A stretch of 64,000 nt of DNA from Eremophila alpestris peregrina (taxonomy: Eukaryota; Chordata; Aves; Passeriformes; Alaudidae), in contig WMCF01000012.1 of assembly GCA_009792885.1 (NCBI GenBank), positions 11,768,514-11,832,513 of the forward strand. The letters are read 5' to 3'. The translations under genes and the position numbers were made by a program. The notes under the pieces were generated by a model, which had not been told where the DNA came from, made no database searches, and worked only from the letters and a program-made list of their open reading frames with translations. Shown piece after piece: positions 24,101-37,439 of this stretch. The first letter of the stretch is position 1, and every line of letters begins with the position of its first letter.

Positions 24101-27100
24101 GAATTTACTAAATTATTTCCAAGTGAAAGATGAACTATAATACTTTATATGCCCATGTTATAGTTGCTTTCATAACTTATTTAAACTTTAAAAATCAAGG
24201 AAGTTCTGAGATTTTTTTTTCATTTTTTCAATATAAATTGAAATATCAGCAAATATCAGCAGAGATGATACTGCTTTCTTAGAGATCTTTATTGGACTGG
24301 TGGGTTTTTTGTTAGTTGTATTTGATACTACTTCTAACTTACAAAGCCTTCTGTGATCCAGGAAATTTAGGCACTCTTCCTCCTGTTGTATATGAAAGAA
24401 CCAAAGATCATATGTCTTTTTACATTGTGACATGACACATTCTGAAAGAGTTAAGGTACATTCAGAGTCTAAGATCCATGTTCTCTGGATCAGTGACTCT
24501 GTCTGAATGTCCTAAGGCTGTATTTTGGGATGATGATATCTGCAAAACAATTCACTACTACTTTACAATCTACTGCTTAAAAAATTGCAGTACCAAAGAA
24601 ATTAAATAGATTTGTGTTTGTGAGTTTGTTTCTAATGCATTTCTGATAAAACCAGGTAAAACTTTTTACAGAATTTGAATTACTCAATACATTTGAAGAG
24701 ACTTATAAGAAATGTGTGGATTATGTCAATGGATAAATAGGAAATGTGAAGAAAAAGTGACTATCTAGTACTGTTAATGTGTGTTACACGCTGCAAAGCT
24801 TTTTTTTTATATATGGGTACCTCGTTTTGTGCATCAGAAGACTTTTTTGAATAAAGATAGTATGTTATCATAGTTAACAGTCTCATTTGATGTTGTTTTA
24901 GGTTTTGTCTGGTATTTTTAGTCTGCTGTGTCCAAATGTCAAATTCAGAACCACACAAATCTGTACACACCAGGGGATTTGAAAATCTGGTAATATTTAT
25001 TTCCTTCTTCCACATAAAATCCATGCAAGAGAAATCATATTGTGTCAACAACTGCAGATGGATTTCTACATACAGATGTTGCACATCTTAGGTTCCTGGT
25101 CCACTCCTTTGGAGAGCTTCTTTAGGTGTGTCTTCTTTGACTCTGAAGCTTCTCTTGAACTCTATCCACATTAAACTGTATTTGAGCTAAACCTTGTGAA
25201 ACAGGATAGAACTGGTCCTCCTACAAAGTCTAGTTGCAAACATCTTGGGTACAAACATAATGGATCCTTGATCTGAAAAACACTGAGATCAACCAAATAA
25301 ATACAAGTTTGATGAGTCATTCAAGGTCAAAACTATGCACATCACGAAGGCAGCTCTGACTCTGACCTTAATCATGGTTTTTGACTAGTGCAAATTCTTC
25401 CTTCTCCTATTTTCAATACTGTTCTTCATCCTTGAAATTTTAAAATTATTAGGTAGTTCAGAGAAACACATTGTCACTAACTTCACACAACTTCCATGGA
25501 CTAAAACAAAAACACATTTTAATTAGAACACTTGATTTAATTGGTGTTATGAATCTCTAGTTGCATTTGGCAATGAATCACAAATTAACATAATCTTTTT
25601 TTAGAACTTCACCACAGGTTTTCTGTTGTTATTTTTTAAACCCACAAATTTTGCATTCCTCCCACTACCTGCCCCCACATATGGTCTCTTAAGATGCTAA
25701 AATAGTACAAGTCTCCCTGACATGCATTACAACCCATCTGTATTTAAAGTTATGCCTTCTACTAACTGTTGGTTTATATTATTCTGTGATTCGTCCCGAC
25801 ACCCCCCTGCTCCACTTTTAAATGCATTATCTATTCATATCTGAGTAGAGTGCTGTCTTGTCAGAAAGACAGCTTGATAGGTACCATACCCCTCAAGGAG
25901 TCAAACTTAAAAAATGCTATCTATCTAGACATTGTCACTGAGTAACTCCTCTGAACGCACCCCAAATCTCTGCTTTCACATTGCAGTATTTCCCATTTTA
26001 TTTTCTCTGCTATACCTGCAACAATAAGCACACTAACCAATTCCTTTCCCCTGATTTCAGAATACTGTTTGTTATTGGTTGGATCAATAAAAACACCCTC
26101 AGAAATGTAATATTAACAAAAGAGATGGAAAACATACACTACAGTTAGACAGAAAACCCTGACAGGAGGTAGAAATCTTTTCCTAATTACATATGCAGCG
26201 TCAAAAAAGCACTGCTAGCATTTTGCCACCACAATGTTCATGCAGTCACATGTCAGAGCAAGTGTCGGTTTTAATTGTGAATTTACAATTAACATGTAAT
26301 TTTACTACTCCAACTCATGCTGATATTTGTAATTTTAATTCTGCAAGTTTAAAATATAGTACTAGGTTACTGTCAAGGAGATAAAGCCCCACCTCACTCA
26401 AATGTAGAGAGATTTATAATCCCAATTAACATTTGAAATATATACGGATAAACTTACAAAATGTGAAGTGTCAGTTACTAAAATCTGTGATCTGTTTCCC
26501 TCGATCTCATGATGCCATTTCTATAGCATATTGCCAGAGGCAATATGTCTATGAGTCAATTATATATCAACATTTATTTTTCAGTGACTCCCTTAGAGGA
26601 CTAAGGAATTAACTATCTAGATACATATATAGCCTCATCACCATAGAATCAAAGTGCCTCTGGAGTATCTAAAAATAGAAGAAACTGCAGACATCCTGGT
26701 TCTTCTTCTCTTTCTCTCCAATTTTTATCATGTGACAAATGTAGCTTAATTAATTGGGGTGGGGATTTCATTGTGGGTGGGGTTTTTCCTGATTTTCTAT
26801 TTTTTTTGGTTCCTTTTTTGTTGTTTGTTTTGTTGTCGTTGTTGTCTTTTAAAAAAAATTTATGGCTTCATTTTTTTAATTGAAGGGGTGAAGGAAGGAG
26901 GTGCTGGTGTACAAATATCTATGGTAGAGAGAAAGGCTGTATGCATATCTTCCAGTGAAAATACCTTATCAGGGGAAAGCTAAATAGAAATATGTTTTAT
27001 ATTTAGTTTTGAAAAATGCCAAGCCTGTGGGAATTCTCAGCATCTGTGGGAGTGAGTGCTATAGGCTGGGTCCCAATCCTGTGAAATTTTTGTAGTCTTC

Positions 27101-28041
27101 TCTTAGGAGTCTCTCTAAATTGATCAGCAATGGCATGATTCTCTTGGAAGACACCTCTATCAAAGGCCAAAGTGGAAGTGAAATACACAATTACTCTGGG
27201 ATCCAAAGACCAAAGGCATGCTGCAGTTTAAATTTCAGGGTAGAAAGTTAAAGTGGGAAAAATATACTGAGAAATAGGAAGATTGTATAGTCATAAGGGT
27301 TCTATAAGGTGTCTTGACTTCTCTTTGTGAATCAGCTCAAAAATTTAAAATATATGAGTTTTTATGTTTTGGGATGTATTTTTTTATCTGATGATTTTGA
27401 AAGAATGGCGAATAGACTTTGAAAAGTAGAGCTTATCTTAAAAATAATGCATTAACATACAGACTGTTGACTGGTCATAGATAAAAGAGTAATTTTTCTC
27501 TCTAGGACTATACCAATTTACAATACCATTAGAGCTCTCCAAAAAGATATCTGAGACACACATTATTAGATGAAGATGCTAAAAAGAATCAACTTCTTAG
27601 AAGGAGGTCATTCTCTCTGCAATATCACCCTTTTTGGTTTTTTTTCCTTGACTCCTGTCAGCTTTGTTTAATGGTTTTTCTTTGGTGCTACACACTAGGA
27701 AAGCCAGAGATAGATACAAAGGAGATCCACATAGAGGTACTTAGCTGCTTGATATTGCCATGTAGCAGCCAGGCAATAAAAAACTCAGCATTCCTTCTAA
27801 AATAATTGTTGTACAACAAACATTAATTCCACTAATATTAAGGATTACGGTGTGCCAAAATTACAGAAAATGCAGAACTGTATATATTCATAATTATAGT
27901 ATACCAGAATCATTGAATATCATAGTATTCTAAATGACATGCTGTCTGATACTTTACTGAAAAAACACTAATGCTCATATAACAGCATGCATTATATTAC
28001 AAGTCAGAATGTAAGTCCAGTACCTCAGGTATTGGATCTGT
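21177..28041. other. Non-coding AT-rich stretch
   Basis: I see no supported gene or clear mobile element. The part at about 21300-21760 is especially AT-rich with several A-runs. A G/T-rich patch lies at 26755-26850. Open frames are 107 codons or fewer and have no recognisable content. Confidence 0.6.
26755..26850. repeat. G/T-rich low-complexity patch
   Basis: Runs built from GTTT, TTTG and TTG units, ending GTTGTCGTTGTTGTC. It explains the hydrophobic Phe/Leu/Cys-rich chance frame that covers it. Confidence 0.55.
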
Positions 28042-29131
28042 TGTGGTGGTTTGACCTTGGCTGGGTGCCAGGTATCCAGCAAAGCCACTCTATCATTCCC
28101 AACCTCAATTGGACACAGGAGAAAAAATATAGTGAAAGGCTCATGGGTTGGGATGAGGACAGGGAGAGCTCGATCACTGATTACTGTCATGGGCTAAACA
28201 GAAACAACTTGGGGAAATTAATTGAATTTATAATCAAACAAAGCAGAAGAGAATAGAAGTAAAATAATACTTAAAAGCACCTTCCCCCCCCCCCTTTTTT
28301 TTTTTTTCTGGTCTTATCTTTATTCCTGACTCTCTGTGTTCTTCCCCTCAGTGGTGCAGAGATGGGGGGGCGCAGGGGGGGTGGGAGGGAGTTGTGGTCT
28401 GTTCATCACACGTTGTTTCTGCCCCTCCTTCATCCTCAGGGAGACAGCTACTCCAGAGTAGGGTCTCTCTCGCAGGAGACATTCCTCCACAGACTATTGC
28501 AATGCAAGTCCTTCCTTATAGTTTGCAGTTGCTAATGAACTACTCCAGAGTGGGTCTCTTTCACAAAAGCAGGTTCCTTCAGCATGCGTCCCCTGGAACT
28601 AGCTGTTCCTGTAGAACAGCCCAGGGCAAGCCCTGTCAGCAAATCTACTCTAGAACGGGCTCCTTTCTCCACAGGGTCACAGTTCCTGCCAGGAGCCTAT
28701 TCCAGCATGTACTTCTCATGGTATCACAGCCCTCTTTGGGCACATTCACCTGTTTTCTCCTGGACCTCCACGGGCCCCCCTCCAGGGGACCAGCCTAACA
28801 CACCCATGGTCTTTGCCATGGCCTGCTTTGGTAGCTATAGCACCTCCTTCCCCTCCTTCTGGACTGACACTGGCGTCTGCAGGGCTGTTTTGGTCACATA
28901 TTCTCACTTGTGTCATCTCTGACCTCAGTCACTTTCTCATAACAATTTTTTCTCTCATATAAATCGTGCCAGGAATGCTACTACCACTGGTGGTCAGAGG
29001 AGGCTCCTTCTGGGAGATGGCTAGTGTTGGCTTTATCGAGCATGTGGGAAGTTTCTGGCAACTTTTCACAGAAACCACCTCTGTCATCCTTCCCCTCTGC
29101 TATCAAAACCTTGCCATGCAAACCTAACACA
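28042..29131 (-). mobile_element. LTR of an avian endogenous retrovirus, probably solo
   Basis: The plus strand starts TGTGGTGGTTTGACCTTGG and ends CCATGCAAACCTAACACA. Read on the minus strand it begins TGTGTTAGG and ends GGTCAAACCACCACA, so it has TG...CA termini. The element matches a songbird LTR type I recognise, with divergent tandem units of the form CTCCAGAGTGGGTCTC in its middle. Orientation is inferred from the shared CAAACCAC-ACA 3' end. I see no target-site duplication (TCTGT left, TTATT right) and no internal viral sequence. The 134- and 112-codon frames at 28394-28922 lie inside the LTR and are not genes. A C11/T13 homopolymer pair lies at 28284-28307. Confidence 0.75.
28284..28307. 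repeat. C11-T13 homopolymer junction
   Basis: Eleven C followed by thirteen T within the LTR. It is likely to be length-variable and error-prone in sequencing. Confidence 0.8.
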
Positions 29132-29844
29132 TTATTATCTTCAGCAATTTATTAGTAAATGTACAACTCCAGTTCTCTATGTAACACTAAATTCCTGTGT
29201 GACATGTGCTTCTTTGAAAATGCAACTTTTTGTTTTCAAATCCCAAAGTTAATATTGGTGTGACATGACAATTAATGACAATTATCATCTTCCACACCTC
29301 TTTTAGTGTACAGCCTTTAAATTCAGAATATGATATGATAACAGTAAATGGTGGGCATGGCTAGAAAAGGAAAAAAAACCCACATCACTGTGCTAACAAC
29401 TGAAAATAATGCACCAGGGAATAAAACAAAGTCTGTTTATCATAGTCAGCTTATATATTCAAGATTTCTTCCTTGGTCTGCTGATAAACCAGCTTAAAGT
29501 CTAAAAACTGTCCCACAATTTATTACTAAATATCTACAAGTTTCCAAAAAAAGGCCATTTGTCCTAGAGATAAATGGAAAGGCAGGGTCAAAGCCGAACC
29601 ATTATATATCAGCATTTTATTTCCATATAAGCTGGAAACCTCCAGCAGTTGCTGCTGAAAGATACTGCAGTTTTCACAAGAAACCCAGTCTGTTGCCATA
29701 AATGTTTTGTTAATATTTTAGGGCCCATTTATGACTGATGCAAAAAATGCATTAAGCCTAAAGGCTTAATTTGTAATCTCTCTCGTAACACCTTTCAAGC
29801 CCCTGAACCTCAAGGGAGGGATTGGAGGAGAGATGTTCCATTTT
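29132..29844. other. Spacer between LTR and CR1
   Basis: About 700 bases of AT-rich DNA with no gene or recognisable repeat that I can support. Confidence 0.5.
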
Positions 29845-30933
29845 TCTAAGAGAAAATCTGGTTTGAGACCATCTGAGGAAACTGAACATATATGAATTCA
29901 TTGGACCCTACAAGACATATCCCAGAGTTCTGGGCAAACTCTGTGGTGTAGCTAGCAAGCCACTCTCCACAATATTTGAAAAGTCATGCCACTACACATG
30001 TTGACTGAAAAAGGGAGATGTTACTCCCACTTTTAAAAAGGGTAAAAACAAAGATGATGGGGATTATCAACTGGTCACTCTCGTCCTCTTTGACCAGTAA
30101 GATCATGATAAAGATCTTTCTGGAAGACATGTCAAGGCATATGGCTGACAAGGAGGTGATTAGAAACATCCAACATGATACCTTTCAAAAAAGGGTAAAT
30201 TATGCCTGACTAGGCTGCAGTGGAGTGGGTATATTGGTGGATAAGAAAAAAGACAATTATTACCATCTGTCTTGACTTCTGCAAGGCCTTTGACACAATC
30301 CTACACAGCATGCTTGTTGCTAAATCATTTAGGTAAGTGCTCAGTAGACAGACTATTTGATGCATCAGGAATAATTTGGATTAGCCATATGCAAAGAGCT
30401 GTAGTCAATGTCTCAATGTCCAAATGAAGGTCAGTGACATATGGTGTCCCTCAGGGGTCAGTGTAAGACTGTTCAATGTCTTTATTGATGACAAAGACAG
30501 ACACGGGATTGAGAGCACTCAGCAATTTTTCAGGTGACACGAAGCTGAGCAGTGAAGTTGATAAGCATGAGGGAATAGATGACATACAAAAAGATCTTGA
30601 CAGTCTTGGGGAGTGGTCCCATAAAACTTCATTCAGTGCAGTAAGACAAAGGGCTGGAACACTTCTCCTACGAAGAACATTTGGGATATTTCAGGTTGTC
30701 CTCCCAGAGGAAAAGAAGGATCCAAAGAATCCTGGTTATGGCCTTTCAATATAATGAAAGAGTCTTACAAGAAAGACAGAGAAAGACTTTTTAAGATGGC
30801 CTGTAGTGACACAAAGGAGAATGGTTTTAAGCTGAAAGAGACTAGATTATATTTGTTACAGGGAAGAATTTTCTTCAAGAGCTTTGTTAGACACTGGGAC
30901 AGGCTGCCCAGAGAAACTGTGGATACAATTCAC
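29845..30933 (+). mobile_element. CR1 LINE fragment (reverse transcriptase part), decayed
   Basis: Sense-strand CR1 sequence begins near AAATCTGGTTTGAGACCATCTGAGGAA and runs through the reverse transcriptase coding region. Recognisable stretches include the equivalent of YLDFCKAFDT near 30265-30300, SGDTKLSSEVDKHEG (30531-30575) and VRHWDRLPRETVD (30886-30925). Frameshifts and stops interrupt the frame. About 300 bases are missing at about 30645-30655, where the thumb-coding part should be. The copy stops within the last codons of ORF2, without the CR1 3' UTR or terminal octamer repeat, which is unusual because CR1 copies are normally truncated at the 5' end. Confidence 0.9.
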
Positions 30934-32344
30934 TTTTAACTTAATTATGTTTTATAAAATGACATTTTTGCTTTAGCAATATTTCAAGGACAATTATCAA
31001 TACAATAATGGCAAGGTTAGATTTTACTTACTTTTTGCTTCTTTTGGCCAAGATTTTCTGTGCTGATTCTCTTTAGCAGTAGATGTGGGCAGAGATACTG
31101 GAGCATTGTACAGGAAAACGATATAATACTTACATTAGAATAAAAGCCAACAATGCAAGCTAAAAATAAAACATTTCCTACCAAAAGCTGTATTGAAATA
31201 CTGGCTGAAATTCAGCACTAGTAAGTTTTCACTACTAGTGTATAGTTTTATATGACACATTGCCATTTCTGAAACATCTGAGAAAAGATAGTTAAGTCTG
31301 TCAGTGTTTTAAATTTTGTAACTAATATCTCATATGGCTTTAATGTAAATCTGGACCACTTCATTATAGCTGCTTTTGTTCACACATCACTGCAGGCCAC
31401 TTGTTTCACATGGTTTATAAAATAATCAGCATCCATCTTGTTTTCTCCAACCTCTAGATCTCCGTAGGACATGCTGTCTAACACAAACTATGTTTTGCAG
31501 AAGAATACCTCAATAAATCTTATTTAATATGAAATATATTGTGTCCGTATTTTCCTGATCCTGCAGCATATTTTCCCCTGTGCAGTAATGGCTATATATT
31601 GTTGCTATGGAGTATGGCCATTTATTAAGGAGCATTTGTGTTGGCTGATCTCACTCTCTGTGTATATTACCTAGCCAGTACAATATAGCATTCATAGTAC
31701 AAGTACCTAACTGTCAACTATTGTTCATGGAGAACGTCTTTTTTTGGGAATGTTAAAGATAAATTGCCTAATCAAAGGACAGCCTGCCAAAGAGACACCT
31801 TAAACAGCCAAATTTATCACTGTAGGGTGATTTAGAGGGAAAATAACAAGACAGACACAGCATCAAGAAAATTTTACATTCAAAATAGGCAACACTACTT
31901 CTGTCCCTAGTGAGCTTCAGCATAACAGTTTATCACACAGAAGTGCATGAAGTCATGGCTTTTGCATATATTTGTACTAGATTTTTCTTTTGTTGGTGTA
32001 AGAATACAGAGTATCTTGGTGACATCAAAATTTTAAGTGTAACAAAGTTGACCTCACGGTCCTGCAGTAAGGGATCTCCTCAATCGCTGCAGCATTTTTG
32101 AACGCCCTTGTCATCATAAAGCAGATAGGTGTATTTTGTTTTTTGTTCTGCTGTAGTAAATAACTGATAATTGATTGGAGAAAACATACATGGAAAACTT
32201 GAGCCACTAAAACTACTGACTGACAAAGAACAGAGCTTCCTTGACCATTGTTCCCACATGGCCCCTCCCTGCCTTTTAAATAGCTGTATACTTGACTATT
32301 AACAATTTTTGAAAACAATTTTTAAAAATAGCTTTAGTACTCAG

Positions 32345-32443
32345 TACGTCAAATTTGATAGATGTGGGGGAAGAGATGGCATGCAGGGGGATCTTGACAG
32401 TCTTGAGGAGTGGTCCCATAAAACCTCATCAAGTGTAAGATTC
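32345..32443 (+). mobile_element. CR1 fragment, about 100 bp
   Basis: The stretch GATGTGGGGGAAGAGATGGC through GATCTTGACAGTCTTGAGGAGTGGTCCCATAAAACCTCAT parallels the copy at 30555-30635, the region just after the DDTKLS motif of the CR1 reverse transcriptase. Both ends are lost. Confidence 0.75.
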
Positions 32444-33255
32444 TTTGGAAGATTAATTTTTGAGGATTCGCTTTACATTCTTTTATAATCAGCCTATGAT
32501 ATACATACATAAAAGAATAAAGAGCATTAATAAATTAATTTTGCAATACAGGCAGGCAAATGTTAATCTTTGTGGATCCTTGTTTTCTCATATTCTGGCA
32601 TATACAAATTTTTTTAAGTTGTTTTCCAGTTTTAATGTAGGAAATGTCTTGCAGTTTTCAGGTACAATTTGTCCTGATCAACATTTCCAAAAATGCTAGG
32701 GAAGTCAGGACTCCCAGAAAGAAGCACCAATCAGTATTTTGCAGAGATTCACATATGTCTATGCCGCACACAGAACTCTTTTAGCCAGATTATTATTTAT
32801 TTTTACCATAGCTGTTCCTATTTCTTTGTCCTCTCTCTGTATTTTATACTTGCATTCATGAAGATAAATGGATGCAGGAACACAAAACCAAGTGTTTGTT
32901 TGCTTTTCTTTTCATGGAAGGGATTCATTAAAAAAAGCAGTAACAGATAAAATGATGTATTCTTCAGTTCAAGAGGGGATGAATGTACCCACTCATGTGC
33001 TTTTATCAACTCCGTGTCCTTTTCTATCACAACCAAAGACTATTTAAAATGTCTTTCCATCTATGTTTCTGAGGGCAGCCTGAACATCACACAGCTAGGA
33101 TTAAAAAAAAAAATGCAACCAGATAGATAATCCAATTTCCAATTTAAGGGGCACTAGCCTTTTGAAGATTTTGTCACCAGAATAATAAAAACCAAGAATG
33201 AGAAAAGAATGCACCAAAGAAAAACCCCATGACTGGGGACTTAGGATTCAGAGTA

Positions 33256-33435
33256 GGACAGCAGTGCAGTCACAGTCGTGAAGGTGTTCAAGCAATGAAT
33301 GGACATGACACTTAATGCCAGGGTCTAAGTGACATGATGGTGATTGGTTGAAGGCCAAACTCAGTGATCTCAGAGGTTTCTTTCTAGCCTAAACAATTTT
33401 ATGACTCTGGTTCCATGATGCTCTGATTCTACAAT
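33256..33435 (+). mobile_element. CR1 3' end fragment
   Basis: The order of elements is that of the CR1 3' region: GAAGGTGTTCAAG, a GTGACATGATGGTGATTGGTTG block, CTCAGTGATCTCAGAGGTTTCTTTC, then CAATTTTATGACTCTGG and decayed GATTCTA-type terminal repeats. Its 3' UTR type (GGTGGTGATTGG) differs from that of the copies at 42.2 and 49.0 kb. Confidence 0.75.
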
Positions 33436-33725
33436 AGTAAAACAGGACAAGTTTCTCTGTAAAAATTTATGAAAGACTGCAATTTAGTGACCTCTTCCCG
33501 ATAAAATTAAAGATTTCATATTTTTGGGCTAATTGAGCAAATTTACAGTGGTTAAATACTAATTTCATGTTAGCATAAATAAGTTAATGAGAATCTGAGC
33601 CCGAAAGCTGTTGTATGCACAGGGGTCCTCTTTCACTAATACTTTTGTTGCTAGTGTCTTTCCCAAATTTCCAAGGAACACATCTTGTGCCTTTTTATGC
33701 TTGTTTTCTAAAAGAAGAAAATAAA

Positions 33726-33766
33726 TTTCCAACCTTAATGATTCTGTGATTCTGATTCTGGTGATT
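33726..33766 (+). mobile_element. Possible CR1 3' tail remnant
   Basis: TTTCCAACCTTAATGATTCTGTGATTCTGATTCTG matches the last bases plus octamer-like repeats that end CR1 elements. The body is not recognisable. Confidence 0.4.
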
Positions 33767-35111
33767 TTGCGTTCTTCTCCTTTGGAAGAATTTAGCAATA
33801 TAGGAAATTTATGGGTTTTTAAGGAGGGAGAAAAATTTTTACATTACATTATTGAGAATAGTTCAAAATTAAAGTGCTCTATCAATGCCAAGAAAACATA
33901 AAGACAGCTTGGGCTACAAATTTTTTAAAAAAATTTACAGCTTTCTTAGAAAATATTTTAGCTTTTTAAATCTTCTAAATTCAATTTTTTAAAAAACCTC
34001 TGACCTTTTTCAACTATAAATTCAATATTACTGTAGGCTCAAATTATTTTCTTCCCTTTTCAGCTACTTTTTTCCACTTTGCATCTCATAATTTATATAT
34101 TTTTAAGCTTAATATACATTAGAAATATTTAAAGTAGCAAAAGAAAAAAAATTAAACACAAATCAATGTGCTCTATTTTCTATTGTAAGTAAAAAACCCA
34201 GGACAACAGATATGAAATGTAATATGAAATGCAAAAAAATTTATAATGCTTACAATATTATAAGGAATATTATATGTAATATTTATTTTATAAAGTTGTA
34301 TCATATCTCTATTTAAACTGTTGATTTAAAAAGTTTTCTTTTCTAAAAATAGAAAATTAATTCAACTTGTATATACACTGCTTTCCAAGGTTTATGAAAA
34401 TCCTCACTGGGGGTTTTTAAAAAAACTCCAGGTCAGACCATGATCATGAACAAAGGCTGCCAAGCTCATTTTCAGGCAGTTGTCTACAGCTAATCCATAT
34501 TCTTTGCAACATCCTTCCTTCTTCCTTTTTCTTTCTTTTGCTTTTTTTTTTTTCTTTTCCCTTTTTCATTTTCTGTAACTTAGAATAAGGCTGATAGCAT
34601 AAAACATGGCATAGAATTTTGGTGTTTTCAGGGGTGGTGTTTTTCAGTTTGCCTTTCTCTGTTACAGAGGCACTACAATTGACTGCTTACCCCACTTCAA
34701 GGTATCTTTTATTTCAGAAGGCAAATATGGTTTTGTGAACCCACAAACAAGAATTAACTTACACAACACAGAAGTGACTTTGACCTTGAGCTTTAGATCA
34801 CTGTTCTCAGCAAAAACACATCATGTAGTACTGAGAAAAAACAAGCAGCTTTTTACCCTGAAGACATTTTTTAATTCACATTAATTGATCCTTCATTTAT
34901 TAAAAATGCAAGCAAAAGAAATAAGCAAAACTCCCAAACTTTCTCTTTGATTTTGGGCACTAGTGAATTTTTAATCCTTACTGTTAATGAACAAATTATA
35001 TTGATATTCAATATTATACAAACTAAGTCAATAGTTTATCATCACTAATTGACTTTCGAAGTAGAAAAAGGGATACCATTCTTCAATGTTTTTTATCAGC
35101 ATCATTTTACT

Positions 35112-35537
35112 TTACTCTCCAACACTGTTTTCTGAAGACGTTTTTGGTACAGTGACTGTTAATACACATTCATGACTATCAGAGCTTGAGGAGACAAGAT
35201 GCTTTCCCATCAGATGGAGAAGGACAGGAGGTGCACAGAAATCTATGGCAGTTGCTTCTTTATTGCTAGCTTCTACTCCTCCTGGAGGGAAATGTCTCGG
35301 GGGAATGATAGTGAGAAGTAAGGTGATGGCCCAGATGGAGAGGATGCTATCAGCAATTTCATCCTGCTCTGCTCTTCTGTCACTGCCAGTAACACAGCCC
35401 CTTGCCCCACATGGGGTTCGCTCAGGACGGTGGTTCGAATTGTCTGTATTGCCAATTACACCTTTACTGGTGAGTATGCCTGGAATGCAGAGCCTACTCC
35501 AGAATCCTGTTCCCAAATAAAGAGCACAAAGAGGCAA
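35112..35537. other. Balanced-GC open block, unidentified
   Basis: About 430 bases of higher GC than the flanks. The minus strand carries a 141-codon frame with a hydrophobic stretch (SILSIWAITLLLTIIPP). A 91-codon plus-strand frame and a second minus frame overlap it. A plus-strand donor-like site (ACTG|GTGAGTATG) lies near 35470. I do not recognise any of the translations. Candidates are an exon, a processed-gene relic or an unlisted repeat. I cannot choose a strand. Confidence 0.25.
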
Positions 35538-37439
35538 ACTGACAGGATTTCTAAGAGCTCAGATTACACTGCTCTTTAACTCCACTGGCTGGCATTCAGA
35601 GACCCTGACATAACGCATATGGATAAGAGTAAGAGGACAATCTTCTCTGTTTCTATTTTATGTTACTTAGTTTTGTACTTGTTGATAACACTCTGACTTT
35701 ATAGCAAATACAGCTTTTAGAGGAATACCACTAGAAGTGAACACTAATTTTTTGTATCATCCAGATACTGAAGAAACAGGCAATGCTGTTTAAAAGAATA
35801 CTTGCTCCTTACTCACTTATCTCTTAAATTTGAAGATTTTGGTTAATACTGTAATTTTGGATGTGTAGAAAAAAAACAAGTAATGCCATCCGATTTCACT
35901 GTAACATAAAATTGGCAGACTAGTTATGTGACTTCTTGGGAATTATATTTCATGTAACTGTTTGAAAACCACACAAATACTTTACTGCATACATGAATAA
36001 GAATGGTACTTACATACTTTGAAACTTTGCCACTGATTTGTTATTTTTGTATCATAATCAAACATATCTTCTGCAGATATTTTAATCTACACTTCTAACA
36101 ATGTTATTCATGCAAATTTGATTGCTAAGAGTCTAGTAAATAAAAATGATGACCTATTATATTGTTTGTTTTTCCAATCTGGTGGCCTCAAGCCTCTAAT
36201 TACTTGGAAATGCCTTCTTTTTCTACCACCCAGGAAACAACTTTTTGGAGCTGTTGTTCTGGGTTGTCTTACAAATGCATTCAAAATGTAACATGATAAA
36301 AGCAATTATTGGACTCTTTTCCACCTTAATAGATGGGGCTTTTTAATATTAGAATTCAAAGCAGAACTACATTTCAACAGTACTATTCCTTCAGCAGCAT
36401 TATATGTTATGTAAAGGGCCTTCTTCATCAAAAATATACACACATATATAACTATTAATACATATGTATGAGCAAAAAAAGAATTTGCAATGCTGTAGAA
36501 AGTTTTGCAAACACTTTTATATTCTCTACTCAAGACATCTGCTTTTCTTTATTTAAATGCTCTTCAAGATAACCAAGTAATTTTATTCTAATCAACAACT
36601 GCTTGTACTGAATATACAGCTCAAGATTATTAAAGGAATTGCCCTAATTTGGGAAAACAACTGAGGAAGAATTATACTTCAAACTGGTATGGTAATGTCA
36701 GGTACTTAACTGAGCTGGTTATCAAATCTGTACCAGAAATGCAGGTAATCCTAAATCCATAAAAAGTTTGATTTCTCTGCATTTTTTTTCCCTAGGCAGC
36801 CGTATTAAATTTAGGGTATTCACAGTGTGGAAATACTTTTTGCAAAGTTTAGTTTTGTTAAACTCATGGAAATATTAGCTTGTAGAAAGAAACTTGGATT
36901 GTTCATTGCAATTTAAATTCAAGGGCTGTCTGTTAAGGCAGGATAACAAAAACAGGGACAAAAATTAGATAGAAGACACAAGGGAACAAAGATATGGTAC
37001 AAAATTGCACAAGAAAACAGAGATATACCACAACATTCCAAAATCTGACAACACACATATTGACAAGTTTGTTCAAGAGAATTGCTATAGATAGTGTTTT
37101 TAAAGACATGAAAAAAATTATGCTCTCCTCCATGGCATGGCATAAGAAGTCTAGCAGGGCTTCTCGAGAAAATAAGAGAAGCATACAACCAAGCTTTATT
37201 TTCCTAAAGCTGGACATGCAAATTTTTCAACTCTCCACTTGAGCTGGTCATTTAAACACAACCTGCCATAACGTCATGACGTGAACTGAGGACAGGAGTT
37301 AACACAATAACAGGAAGGACAGAGGTTTGAAGGGATATGCCATGAGCTACTGATTAAATTTAATAAATCCATTAACTTTGTTCAAGGTATCTGTGGGAGA
37401 TGGAATTCTCTAAAGGATAGGGTTTCCTGCTTATGTGAT

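Larger units (their letters stand above)
30934..37434. other. Mostly unique AT-rich DNA with three small CR1 scraps
   Basis: Apart from the CR1 fragments near 32.4, 33.3 and 33.7 kb and the more balanced block at 35112-35537, nothing is recognisable. The part at about 33800-34400 is very AT-rich. A 33-nt block flanked by splice-like sites near 34671-34700 is too short to call. Confidence 0.5.

Noticed and set aside
28394..28922. 134- and 112-codon plus-strand frames
   Set aside because: Antisense frames inside the LTR at 28042-29131, created by its repeated CTCC/CCAG units.
34671..34700. 33-nt plus-strand block between TCTGTTACAG and GTATCT
   Set aside because: Too short, weak donor and no neighbouring exon.
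35425..35440. GGTTCGAATT resembling a tRNA T-arm
   Set aside because: No acceptor, D-arm or anticodon stem can be built around it.
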